A DNA stretch of 64,000 nt from Latrodectus hesperus (lineage: Eukaryota; Arthropoda; Arachnida; Araneae; Theridiidae), in assembly GCA_037975125.1 (NCBI GenBank), contig CM075855.1, positions 85,297,215 through 85,361,214 of the forward strand. Reading direction: 5' to 3'. The translations under genes and the position numbers were made by a program. The notes below the pieces were generated by a model, which saw nothing but the letters and a program-made list of their open reading frames with translations, did no database searches and had not been told where the DNA came from. Positions 21,768 through 31,761 of this stretch are shown here, in pieces; position 1 is the stretch's first letter; every line of letters begins with the position of its first letter.

Positions 21768-24023
21768 ATGAATAAGAAGATTGAAAGCTTGGAGAAGCAA
21801 ATGTCAAACAAACATGAGGAACCCAACGTGGCATTTGTGCCTTCCCTAGCCAATATTAAACTTTCAACATTTGATGGGAAATCATCCTGGCAAGTATACA
21901 AGACCCAGTTTATGATGGTAGCGGAAGCTAATGGATGGAATCCCCGAGCCCAAGCTTTTCACCTGGCGGCTTCTTTAAGAGGAGACGCGGCTGACATCCT
22001 CGAGACGCTTCCGGAGGAGCAGAGGCACGATTTCCAAGCCCTATCGAGTGCGCTTGAGCTGCGGTTTGGAGATAAGTGCACTAAAGAATATAGCAGACTA
22101 CAGTTAAAGTCCCGCTATCAAAAAGCGGGTGAAAGTCTTCAAGAATTGGCTGCCGATATTCAGCGACTTTCCCATCTAGCATTTTCGGACTGCCCAGCTG
22201 AGATACGTCAAGATTTGGCCCTCCATTACTTCATCGATAGTGTGCGGGATCCGGAGATACAGAAAACACTTAGACTTGCCGATGTCAAAGATATTGGATC
22301 TGCCCTAGTCTACGCACATAAGATAGAGGCTGCCCAGCAGGCCACGCGTAAAGACCAGCACTCAATCAGAGCCGTTTCTGCTATTGATACGAACTATGAT
22401 CTAAGAAAGCAAATTGAAGATTTGCGGCGAAAATTACGTAGCTTAGAATTGAGTAAAGGTGGCAGAAACACGAAAATTCAGTGTTGGACTTGCGGTGGAG
22501 TCGGACACGTACGTAGATACTGTCCGAAAACAAAAGATGGTGGAATTCCTAAAATGGAAATACGTCAACGCAAAGAAACTCTGCATGGAAATACTGATGC
22601 ATTATCAAGGAAACCGTGTAATGAAAGCTGCCGATATTGTTCTAGAGTAGAGAAAAACTATCAGCTGGTAAATCCTTCGGTACGCCAAGTTACTGTTTTA
22701 CCTCCATCGAAACCAGACCCATGGAGTGATAAAGAACTTAGAGAAGCCCAAAAAGAAGACCCAGATATAAATCCAATTCTTGAATTGAAAGAATCTTCTA
22801 GTATGAGACCAAGTTGGCAGGATATCTCCACCTACAGTCCTGCTACTAAGCAATATTGGGCTCTTTGGGACTCACTCCATATAAGAAATGGTGTCTTATA
22901 CAGGAAATGGGAGTCCGATGATGGACGTAATTTCAAATGGCAGCTTGTTCTTCCAAAATCAAGAATTTCAGATGTTTTGAAAGAATTGCACAGTAGCTCA
23001 ACTGGAGGCCACTTCGGAGTAATGAAAACTCTACAGAAAGTTCGAGAACGCTTCTATTGGAGCAAAACGAGACAAGATGTAGAGAAATGGTGCCAATCTT
23101 GTGATGACTGTGCGGCACGTAAAGGACCGAAGAAACGTAGCCGAGGAAGGTTGCAGCGGTACAACGTAGGAGCACCTTTTGAGAGGATAGCATTGGACAT
23201 TTTGGGTCCTTTACCACGATCCTCAAATGGCAACAAATACATACTAGTTGTCATGGACTACTTTACTAAGTGGCCTGAAGCGTTTGCAATCCCCGATCAA
23301 GAGGCGACTACAGTAGCCGAGGTTCTAGTGCAACAATGGGTTTCCAGATTCGGCACACCCTTACAAATTCATTCTGATCAAGGGACAAATTTCACCTCTG
23401 TTGTGTTTAAAGGAATGTGTCAAATTCTCGGAATAGACAAGACGCAGACCACGCCACTACACCCACAATCGGATGGCATGGTAGAGAGGTTTAACAGAAC
23501 CATCTTGAATAACCTCTCCCTTATGGTTTCCAGAAATCAGCAAGATTGGGATTTGAAGCTACCGCTGTTTCTGCTTGCATATCGCAGTGCTGTCCATGAG
23601 ACTACCGGATATACTCCTTCACAGATGCTCTTTGGTCGCGAACTTCGTCTCCCTTGTGATCTTCAGTTTGGTCGTCCACCGGATACATCTTCATCGCCAG
23701 AGGAATACCTTCGAGACCTTCAGGCACGTCTTGAAGATGTCCATAACTTCGCTCGAGACCGAATCAACCTGACGACCGAAAGAATGAAGACAAGGTATGA
23801 CACAAGAGCGACGGGACATGAATTTCAAGAAGGTGACAAAGTTTGGTTGTGGAACCCGATTCGACGTAAAGGACTTTCTCCAAAGTTGCAAGCCAACTGG
23901 GAAGGTCCCTACACAGTCCTAAAAAGACTGAACGACGTCGTGGTTCGTATAAGAAAATCATCTGCTTCAAAACCAAAGGTAGTACATTATGATAGATTAG
24001 CTCCTTATCGTAATGTAGAGTAA
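21768..24023 (+). CDS. Gag-integrase fusion protein (751 aa)
   Basis: An uninterrupted frame. Residues ~1-235 are the Gag capsid-like part (coiled coil, then WQVYKTQF and GDAADILETLP typical of arthropod Gypsy Gag). A CCHC zinc knuckle follows with C239, C242, H247, C252. From about residue 262 it switches to the tail of RNase H (LHGNTDALSR at 272-281), then the integrase: HHCC finger (H408, H415, C442, C445), catalytic D477, D537 and E573 (35 residues between the last two), and a C-terminal GPYTVL...HYDRLAPY module. Protease, RT and most of RNase H, normally between knuckle and tail, are absent with the frame preserved. The catalytic residues of integrase are intact. The product could bind and integrate DNA but not reverse-transcribe. 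Confidence 0.92.
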   Translation: MNKKIESLEKQMSNKHEEPNVAFVPSLANIKLSTFDGKSSWQVYKTQFMMVAEANGWNPRAQAFHLAASLRGDAADILETLPEEQRHDFQALSSALELRFGDKCTKEYSRLQLKSRYQKAGESLQELAADIQRLSHLAFSDCPAEIRQDLALHYFIDSVRDPEIQKTLRLADVKDIGSALVYAHKIEAAQQATRKDQHSIRAVSAIDTNYDLRKQIEDLRRKLRSLELSKGGRNTKIQCWTCGGVGHVRRYCPKTKDGGIPKMEIRQRKETLHGNTDALSRKPCNESCRYCSRVEKNYQLVNPSVRQVTVLPPSKPDPWSDKELREAQKEDPDINPILELKESSSMRPSWQDISTYSPATKQYWALWDSLHIRNGVLYRKWESDDGRNFKWQLVLPKSRISDVLKELHSSSTGGHFGVMKTLQKVRERFYWSKTRQDVEKWCQSCDDCAARKGPKKRSRGRLQRYNVGAPFERIALDILGPLPRSSNGNKYILVVMDYFTKWPEAFAIPDQEATTVAEVLVQQWVSRFGTPLQIHSDQGTNFTSVVFKGMCQILGIDKTQTTPLHPQSDGMVERFNRTILNNLSLMVSRNQQDWDLKLPLFLLAYRSAVHETTGYTPSQMLFGRELRLPCDLQFGRPPDTSSSPEEYLRDLQARLEDVHNFARDRINLTTERMKTRYDTRATGHEFQEGDKVWLWNPIRRKGLSPKLQANWEGPYTVLKRLNDVVVRIRKSSASKPKVVHYDRLAPYRNVE

Positions 24024-24200
24024 AAAATTAGTAGACCATGGTCTCTTTGTAAATAGTATAGATAATTTTTTTTATCTTTTCTATTTTTTTGTATTTTTAG
24101 TTGCTTGTGTATGTAATGTATCCTCTTGAAATGTAAATTCTCTTATATTAAATTTGGCCTCCTATCAGGGGATTGTACTGCCCGGGACGTGCAGTCCTTG

Positions 24201-24211
24201 AGAGGGGGCAA
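24201..24211 (+). other. Polypurine tract
   Basis: AGAGGGGGCAA immediately before the 3' LTR; the usual plus-strand primer position. Confidence 0.8.
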
Positions 24212-24811
24212 TGTTACAAATTTATAAATAATGATTATATTTGTCTTAAAATATCTCAGACAGATCAGAAATTCTCACATTTTGGGCAAAAATTGCGGTA
24301 TTTAGACGTGTTGTAGTTTAAAAGCGGATTTCCTAATGATTTGGCGACTTGGCGACAGTTGGCGAGATTCTTGGCGACTTGGCGACGGTTGGCGAGATTC
24401 TTGGCGACTTGGCGAGAAATCGATACTTCTGGAAACATCCATCACCTAAGCTCTAGGACCAATATTTTTCGAGATAGCCTAGAAGCTTCCAGAACCTTGG
24501 CGAAATTGGTAGATTTCTCCGCCAAGTCAGGTATAAATACCGCAGCCCGACATGGAAGGATAGGGAGTTTCTGTGAAGACAGTCAGTGAGTGAAGACGAT
24601 TAGTTGTGACTGCTAATTGTTCTCTGTCTGAGGTATTTGAGACCTGTGATTAGAAGCTGTTTCTTATTATATCTGACGAATTGTAGCTGTATAATTGTGA
24701 TTGTTACAGCGGGAATTTCGTTTATCTAGTGAAGTTTTTACGAATAAAAGTCTTGTGTTCATTAAGTGGTTGCTTTATTCAACTCTCAATCAACACGAAC
24801 CCGTGGGCTCG

Positions 24812-24816
<5 letters not shown>
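24212..24816 (+). repeat. 3' LTR
   Basis: 605 bp, TG...CA. It differs from the 5' LTR mainly by two extra CTTGGCGA units in the U3 minisatellite and a few substitutions or single-base gaps (for example near 24,563 and 24,807). TATA at 24,532-24,539, AATAAA at 24,743-24,748. Confidence 0.92.

Positions 24817-24876
<60 letters not shown>
24817..24876. repeat. (TA)n microsatellite flanking the LTR element
   Basis: About 30 TA units directly after the 3' LTR. The 5' flank also ends in TATATAT, so the element inserted into or next to this repeat. Confidence 0.95.
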
Positions 24877-24880
<4 letters not shown>

Positions 24881-25199
24881 ACAAAGTTTTTCTTATTTAG
24901 ATCAGTGACTCAGTTTATAGTTCTTATGGTCAGTTTTTCACAGGTAATTCTAATACTCTGTGCCCAAGGTAAGAGTTGAAACTATGAATCATTGAATTTA
25001 AAGCCACAATGTTAACAGTTCAGTTATAAGTTTGGTCCTAATTTCTTCATTCATTAATCATTGAATTTGAAAAGCCAGAACTTAGCATAAATTAAATGCA
25101 ATTTAAATTACATTTTACAGGAAAATTTATTGAGAAATAGATCATTTTATGATTAATTGCAGAAATTAAGATTAACACTTCACTATGATTAATTTAACC
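24877..25199. other. Mnt intron between the LTR and hAT elements
   Basis: About 320 bases of AT-rich sequence with nothing recognisable. Confidence 0.5.
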
Positions 25200-25207
25200 A
25201 TTTAAAG

Positions 25208-27480
25208 CAAAGGAGTCAAACTGAATTTTGCAGTTTGCCATACATAAATTTTAGAATGTGAAGGCAGGCCAGATTCAAATAAAAATATATGTACTGAATT
25301 ATTATAAAATTTTATTTAATTATCATATCAAAGTTATAAAAGAGGGTAATTATTTTGAGCTCAAGGATTCAGACACCTGATTTCTTTTGTTATTCATTTT
25401 CATGACAGAAAACATCTGCTCACGTAAATAGGCACTACCAAATGCGCACAGAATGCCTGTGCATGATTTTTCAATTCTCAGTACTTATCCAAACTCTTGG
25501 AATATTGTGTATAAAATGTAAAAGCATTCACCCCATTAAATTTTTCTGTCAAAATACTGTCCGATTGAAGATCTATCCATTTGCAAAAGAACTGGTGCCT
25601 GTGAAGCTTCAAAATTGAATGGATAGTTGAAAATTGGGAATTCTATTTCATTCATTTTGTGGAAGCCTTCAAAACGATTGTTGAATTCCGTGATGAAATT
25701 TTGCAGAAATTGAGAATATTGATCCAATTTCTTTGGTTCACTGTGCCAAATGATTTTAAATGAGGGAAATGATCCAACGATTGACTTTTTACACAATTTT
25801 CCCACAGCCTCAATTTTGTTCCAAAGGCTTGAATACAGTTGAGTGATTATCAGATTTTTATCTGGTAACTTTACATTCAGATCAGTCAAGTGTTTATTCA
25901 TATCTACCAAAAAGGCACAGTCAAACTATCAGATATTGTCATATTCAATTGGGTTGCCTTTTTCTAACATTAAAGCTTGAATAGAGTCACGTAATGCAAA
26001 AAATCTTTCTTAAACTACTCTTAGGCTGAGCCAATGAACTGCGGTGAAATAAGGGATATCAGAAAACTTTTCGTACAAACCTTGTAAAAAATCTCCACAC
26101 TGTCAGTGATTTAGTCCTCTGCTCTTTATAAAATTAACTATTTTAATTATACGTTGCATGACATGGTCCATTTATAAATGTTTGGATGCCAAAGATTCCT
26201 GATGAATTATAAACGTAGTTATAACGCCCGAATGTTTGCCAGCTATGGCAGGAGAACCATCTGTAGTTGTGCTGCCAGTCACATTCAAGTCGAGTTCATA
26301 TTCTACCATCAAATGCTCAATTGCAGAATAAATATCATTTGCTGTTGTAGTACCTGTCAATGGAACACTTTTTAATAATTATTCAGTTATTTCAAAATAC
26401 TGTTAATACCTTGTATAAAAACATGAAGTTGAGCTGTATCAACAAATTCAGTGCTCTTGTCAACAGCCAGTGAAAACTTTACAAATTCCTTAATTTTCTA
26501 CTTCAGTTGAAGAACCAAATTTTGAGATAAATCATTTATTCTTGATGCAACAGTGTTTTTTGACAGTGAAATACTTTGAATTATTGACTTTTGAAATGGA
26601 AATGAAACATTGGCAACTTTCAACTGTCTTTAATAAAATCACCACTAGTGAAAGGTTTTGATCTCTTTGCGATTTCTAATGCAATAATAAAACTTGATTT
26701 CGGGGCATCTTCACTCTCAGTATCAACTTTAGTAAACGTTGATTGTTGACCTTGAAATTTAGATTTTAAAGAAAACAATGCATCCATTCTTATTTTTTCA
26801 GTGTAACAATCAAATTTTGATTTATGATTCGTATCATAGTGTCTCTTCAAGTTAAACTCCTTACAAACAGCAACTGTTTGATTGCAAATCAAACTGTTTT
26901 CATTCTATGAAAAAATATGCAGTTTCCCATTTAGACTGAAAATCTCTACACTCTTTATCAACTTTTTATTTTTGTGACATTATGCCAAAATCGTAACAAT
27001 AATGGAACTCAACACAATTATGGATATCGCATGTGCATGACACAAACAAATAGACAATACCTTCACAATCACTACTTCGCAGTACAACTAAAATCCTTCC
27101 CCAACCGTATTGCTTTGATTACACAACTCAATGGAACAGACTCATGGCACACAGACACACTCCTTTTATATCGATAAGGAAGATTCTAATCTTGACTTGA
27201 AGCACACAGAAGAATCTATTATTCTCAACAAAATTAATAGGGTATTTTTCCCCTTGTTGCTAAGAGATTGCATTAATGCCTATCTCTTGCTTGTCTAGGC
27301 ACACGCTGCTCTTGAAATTGCTTACAATTGTAATGTGTGCATTTTAAAACTTTTGTAGAGGAATTAAGTCTAAATGCTCTAAAAAACACGATTCTTCTTT
27401 CTGGGACATATTGTGATTGCCGGCCTTATTGATACTTCCAGGGGCCGGATGCAACCCACAGACTATCTTTGATATGACTG
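25208..27480 (-). pseudogene. hAT transposon (GTF2IRD2/ZBED-like transposase), decayed
   Basis: Bounded by a perfect 8-bp duplication, ATTTAAAG (25,200-25,207 and 27,481-27,488), the hAT signature length; the ends start with CA and share CAGTCA/GAGTCAAA-like sequence only loosely. The minus strand carries transposase pieces in order. At about 26,890-26,620 is a BED-like N-terminal part with KEFNLKRHYDTNH. At about 26,360-26,200 is GTTTANDIYSAIE and TTDGSPAIAGKHSG. At 25,910-25,540 is the region with LQNFITEFNNRF. Near 25,450-25,370 is the C-terminal dimerisation motif AFGSAYLREQMFS. Stops and frameshifts separate them, so it is inactive. Confidence 0.9.
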
Positions 27481-27488
27481 ATTTAAAG

Positions 27489-27570
27489 GACCTATAGTTT
27501 AAAGTGGCCTTCCAAATAGCTATAAAGTTTCCATGTTGAGGAGGGAATCAAACTCATAAATGATAACATA
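27489..27570 (-). mobile_element. SINE family A remnant interrupted by the hAT element
   Basis: CCTATAGTTTAAAGTGG...GGGAATCAAACTC matches the middle and B-box part of SINE A. The sequence that should precede it is displaced by the hAT insertion. Confidence 0.5.
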
Positions 27571-28077
27571 TTCCATAACAATATATAATCATTCAGCTGC
27601 CAATTTAGTACACATCTGAAATGTAGAATATAATGTTAAATTACATCATAGAATTGGACAAATACAAAGATTTTTTTAATACTAACACTTGACCAACTAA
27701 TATAACCAATAATGTTAAAAATGTAATGTCAATCTTTAATTATCTGATTTAAATGCTTTGACACTTTTTTCTTTCAAATCCAAGTCACTTCTTACAAATT
27801 TTTTCAAATAGAAATAACTTCTGAATAATGCATGCAGTTTTTTTTTAAATTTAACTGATTGAATTAGTTGATTTTAGCCCCTCATATATTTTAGGTGAAA
27901 GAAATGAAAAGTCATTAGCATAAAATTTAATTGATAGGAAATACTAAAGAACACCACTCACAATGATATGAAGAAAACAGCTTATAAATCATTTTAATGA
28001 TTTCTTCAAATTAAGAGTTTTATGAATAAGCCAGTTATATCAAGGTGATATAAATCAATTTCTGAATAATTATTCAC

Positions 28078-28236
28078 CTATAGCTGAAGCAGATGATGCA
28101 GTTGTAGTGAGCGGTCCAACAAGAACTGTACTGGCAGTGGAAGATGAAGATGAATTTGTGAATTCTGAGCTTGCAGTTGAAGTTACAGCTGACAGCTCTT
28201 GAGGCTCATCATCAAAGTCACTTAATGCTCCACATT
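28078..28236 (-). CDS. Mnt: Mnt exon G: Ser/Thr-rich region
   Basis: 159 nt (phase 1 in, phase 1 out; acceptor AAATTAG, donor GTGAAT). It encodes an acidic patch (SDFDDEP) and then a Ser/Thr/Ala-rich low-complexity stretch. The exon is symmetric and could be skipped in frame. It is assigned to Mnt by phase, strand and position between F and H. Confidence 0.85.
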
Positions 28237-28870
28237 CTAATTTAAAATCAACAAAATTAATTTTTATAGATATACTTATGCAATGTAAAAAACCAATTTT
28301 GCTTAACTTTAAAAATTTTGCAGCATTTCTTATAAATCTTCCTAAAATTTAAATTTAAAAAAAAATGAAAACAAACATAAATCTGTTCCTTCCTTCCACA
28401 TAGCTTGATATATTGAAAGTTCAGAAAGTTTCTTGATTATCAAAAGATTTTCTACTTAAAAATAAAGCAAATTTATTTTAAAAGTAATTTCTCACATCAC
28501 TACTTTATTGAAAATATAAACAGTCCATTTTAAAAAAATCGCATGATTACTGCAAATTTAAAACATTAAATATGCAGTAACTATAGTTTAGTAAAATATT
28601 TTGATTAGATTTTTCTCACCATTTACTCTAGGTGAGGACATATAATCAGTGTTATACCCAGATTCTAAACTTCAACCAATACCATAATTACTATAGGAAT
28701 TATTTTGATACACATTTGTACCTAAAGAATTTGGTGAAATGCATCATTGAATTTAAAAGAGGAAAAAAACTATTAAAAAGGAGAGAAGGCAGGGTTTATA
28801 CATGTCATTGTAAACACAAGTATTGCTTCAAATCTTATAATTGAAAATTTTTTATTTATGAAATAATCAC

Positions 28871-29051
28871 CAGAAGCAGTAGTAGTTGTTTCATTATCAT
28901 CTTCAGGTACAGGATAGCTGTTCATTTCCATATGATCTAAATGTGAAGACAGCTCTTTCTTCAACAGAGACAGTTTTTGTTGGAATGATATTTTTTCACG
29001 AGCTAAACGTTCCATATCATGTTCATATTCTCTTTCTTTTCGCTTAAGAAT
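28871..29051 (-). CDS. Mnt: Mnt exon F: leucine zipper
   Basis: 181 nt, phase 0 in, phase 1 out at GTGATT. It starts ILKRKEREYEHDMERLAREK, the Mnt zipper, continues the coiled coil through QQKLSLLKKELSSHLD, then runs into an acidic/Thr-rich tail. The zipper sets dimerisation with Max. The acceptor is TTTTTAG directly before the Ile codon. Confidence 0.95.
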
Positions 29052-29429
29052 CTAAAAATAAATTATATAACAATTCACCTTACGAAAAACATTATAAGTG
29101 GAAAAATTTTAAATTTGCAATTAGGGAAGCCTATTTTAAAAATTTAACAATAAAGTAGCATTTCTTTTGTGAGCAATCAAAGTGTTTCTAATTATTTTAG
29201 TTTCAAATCATAAAATCAACACACTGATTATACTATTAATGAAAAATATTCATTTACACGATTCCTTTCTTTTGTCAAAAAGCTAGTTTATTAGAAACTT
29301 GCAGTTTGTGTAGGTCTAAAAAATTTATGCAATAGATTTTTTAGTTATGCATTAATTCTAAATCAAATACAAAGATAAAATATTAGAAATAATAAATCAA
29401 GTAAAAAAAGTAATTTGAGCATATCTCAC

Positions 29430-29541
29430 CTGTATAAATCGAATGGCACCACGCAGTATACTTAAATTCGATGTCTTCCGATCATCCATATTTGGAAGCT
29501 GCTTTTTTAATGCTTCAAAACATTCTTTTAAATGAGCTCGC
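29430..29541 (-). CDS. Mnt: Mnt exon E: rest of the bHLH
   Basis: 112 nt, acceptor CTAAAG, donor GTGAGA, leaving in phase 0. It encodes RAHLKECFEALKKQLP (helix 1), a loop with DDRKTSN, and helix 2 LSILRGAIRFIQ. These are near-invariant in Mnt orthologs. The Arg at position 107 completes the His-Glu-Arg E-box signature. Confidence 0.96.
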
Positions 29542-31719
29542 CTTTAGTTTTGGAAGAAAAAAATTTATAAATAACTAAAACAGGAAAAATTGTTTAATTT
29601 AATTTTGTTCTAAAAATAATGGTCCTATTAATTTTCAAATGCTTTAAAATTACAAACAGCATTATCAAATGCTTTTTAACATTTTTACAGCTTTAAAATA
29701 TTATGAATTAAAATTTTTTAAATGACATAAATAATTTTAGGAGCTAAATAGGTATATATATGATAAATTTTAGAATGTTTTATTATACAAACTGTTATTT
29801 ATATACACACTTTATCAAACATTTTTTATTGCATCACTTTATTTTATAAACTTAAACTATATGGAGTTAGTTCTAATAAGCTGCATAGAATTTTATCATT
29901 TTCCTTAAAATAATAAATTATTTGGATTTTTATTTTAAACACAACAAATTCAGTGTATAAAAATTTTCAACTAAATTTCAACAATTTATATTGGTCCAAA
30001 ATCTAATAGGTACAAAATACAACAAAAAATATCCTTCAGTTTTCTTATAAGAGCCAGAAGCAATATTGCTTTATACAGAAATAAATGATAAATGAATGCA
30101 TGGTACACTTTCAATGAAATTTTAGATAATAAACATCAATTTCTCAAGTTGAGAAACACAAATTGTTGAAATGAAGATTAGTGTTGAGGTGTCAGCCAAC
30201 AGTTTAATAAGAAAATTTGAAAAATACACAAGTCATATGGAATATACAATTTCAATTTAAACATTTATTTTTTTATATTCCTTTAAATGGGAAAAATATT
30301 AAAACCTAGGAGTTTATTAAAGAGAGATTATTGAGTTAATTAAATATTTTTAAATAAAACATATTCCCAATTTAGAAAATATTTATTTGTAAAAATTAAT
30401 ATTTTCAAAATATATTTTAAATGTCAATTACTAGTTTAAAATGATGAACAAAAAAAAGCACTTAAATCCTTTTTATTTCAGTATTTTTTGAATGAAAATT
30501 AAATTTATATTGGTCCAAAATTAATGAGGATGTTTTGGAATACTTCAGTACTTAAGAAAATTGATATAATCAACATGGGATTAAATTACCTTTCATTTTT
30601 CCGTTTTTTTAAAATATAAAAATTAGTTTTATTTATAAGTACTTAATTTACTTCAAACAATTTAGTAAAAACTTTAAATGGTAATTTATAAAAATGTGGA
30701 GAAAAACAATCATTGTCTAATAAGCTAAGCACACACACAAATATTAAGATATAATATATCATTACACAAGTGCTAAATCTAGTATATAAAGAAAATCAAA
30801 TCTTATGAACACTTTCCACAACTATTGAATTTAATATATAACACATAGAAAAATAAAAAGTAAACTATGGTTTATTTAAAACAAAAAAAAAAGATGAGAA
30901 AACTGGTATCTTAAGATCTATAAGTAAAATTTATGAAGAATTAAAATTTTATAATAATTTGCAAAAAAAAAAAAAACTGCATTTATAATTAAAATATTGA
31001 AATTCACATTACTATTATACAAATTTTACATTACTATCAGATTACATTTATATATCAATTCATTTTATGAGCATTCAAATTGTAAAATACAGTGACATTT
31101 TCAAGAAAATGAAAATTCTAAATTAAAGTGGCAATGATGTATGTGGATTACTTTTTTAAACCTTATGGTCATATGCACACTTCGATTAATTAGTAGGCAT
31201 TGAGAAAATTAAACTAAATTAAAGATAAAAATGGATTTAAAATCAAACAAATCGCAATTCAATTTATCAATATTGGATTTTTTTTAATTAAACGCACGTA
31301 TATGTATTTGACAGTGTAAAACACTTTTTTTTCTACTTTAAGGCTCTTTACATATAGGCACTTATACATATTGTATGAGTCATAGTCACTCATGTTCAAG
31401 CTAGTGGAGATGGTGTGGTTTTTCTCACTCAATTGTAAATTTTTACATACAAAGGCTAATCAGAGTGGGATAAAACAATTTAAAGTGAATTCCTAACCAC
31501 TACAAATATCTCATCCAAGGTGGAGATAAAACTGCTGAAGCAAAAAACACAGCACTAACCATTTGATTGTTAGTTCCATACCTCAAGTGGAACTAATGAA
31601 CAAAATGGCAGAGTAAATATTATACTTCATAATCTATCATTGAATCAAAAAGAAATATTTAGACAACCTATTTGAAAAATAATCAACTTTTAAACTACTA
31701 TAAATTGAAAAATATATAC
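29542..31719. other. Mnt intron D-E with an old SINE
   Basis: AT-rich. It contains a worn SINE A copy at about 31,421-31,571 (TCACTCAATTGTAAATTTTTAC; GGCTAATCAGA; AGCACTAACCATT). No coding sequence seen. Confidence 0.6.
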
Positions 31720-31761
31720 CTGTTTTTTTCCAGTTTATTGTGCACTTCTCTGGTTCCAGTT
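31720..31761 (-). CDS. Mnt: Mnt exon D: start of the bHLH basic region
   Basis: A 42-nt micro-exon (phase 2 in, phase 2 out; acceptor TTATAG, donor GTATAT). It encodes GTREVHNKLEKN plus the first two bases of the next Arg codon. The His (99) and Glu (103) that read the E-box in Myc/Max/Mnt-class proteins are here; the partner Arg (107) is in the next exon. It accepts splicing from B or C with the same result. Confidence 0.95.

Larger units (their letters stand above)
20678..24816 (+). mobile_element. Gypsy-class LTR retrotransposon, internally deleted, in antisense orientation to Mnt
   Basis: Flanked by two near-identical LTRs, with a primer-binding site and polypurine tract in the right places. 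The coding part holds a Gag-like protein and an integrase but lacks protease, reverse transcriptase and most of RNase H. It sits in an AT-rich target (TATAT on both sides, a possible 5-bp duplication that the surrounding AT repeat makes uncertain). No envelope gene is present. Nearly equal LTRs mean a recent insertion. The missing enzymes mean that it must have been mobilised by a complete relative. Confidence 0.93.

Noticed and set aside
22933..23254. Minus-strand ORFs across the integrase
   Set aside because: Shadows of the plus-strand integrase frame.
20678..24816. Possible endogenous retrovirus with an envelope gene
   Set aside because: The stop of the Gag-integrase frame is followed within 190 bases by the polypurine tract and 3' LTR; there is no room for and no trace of an envelope.
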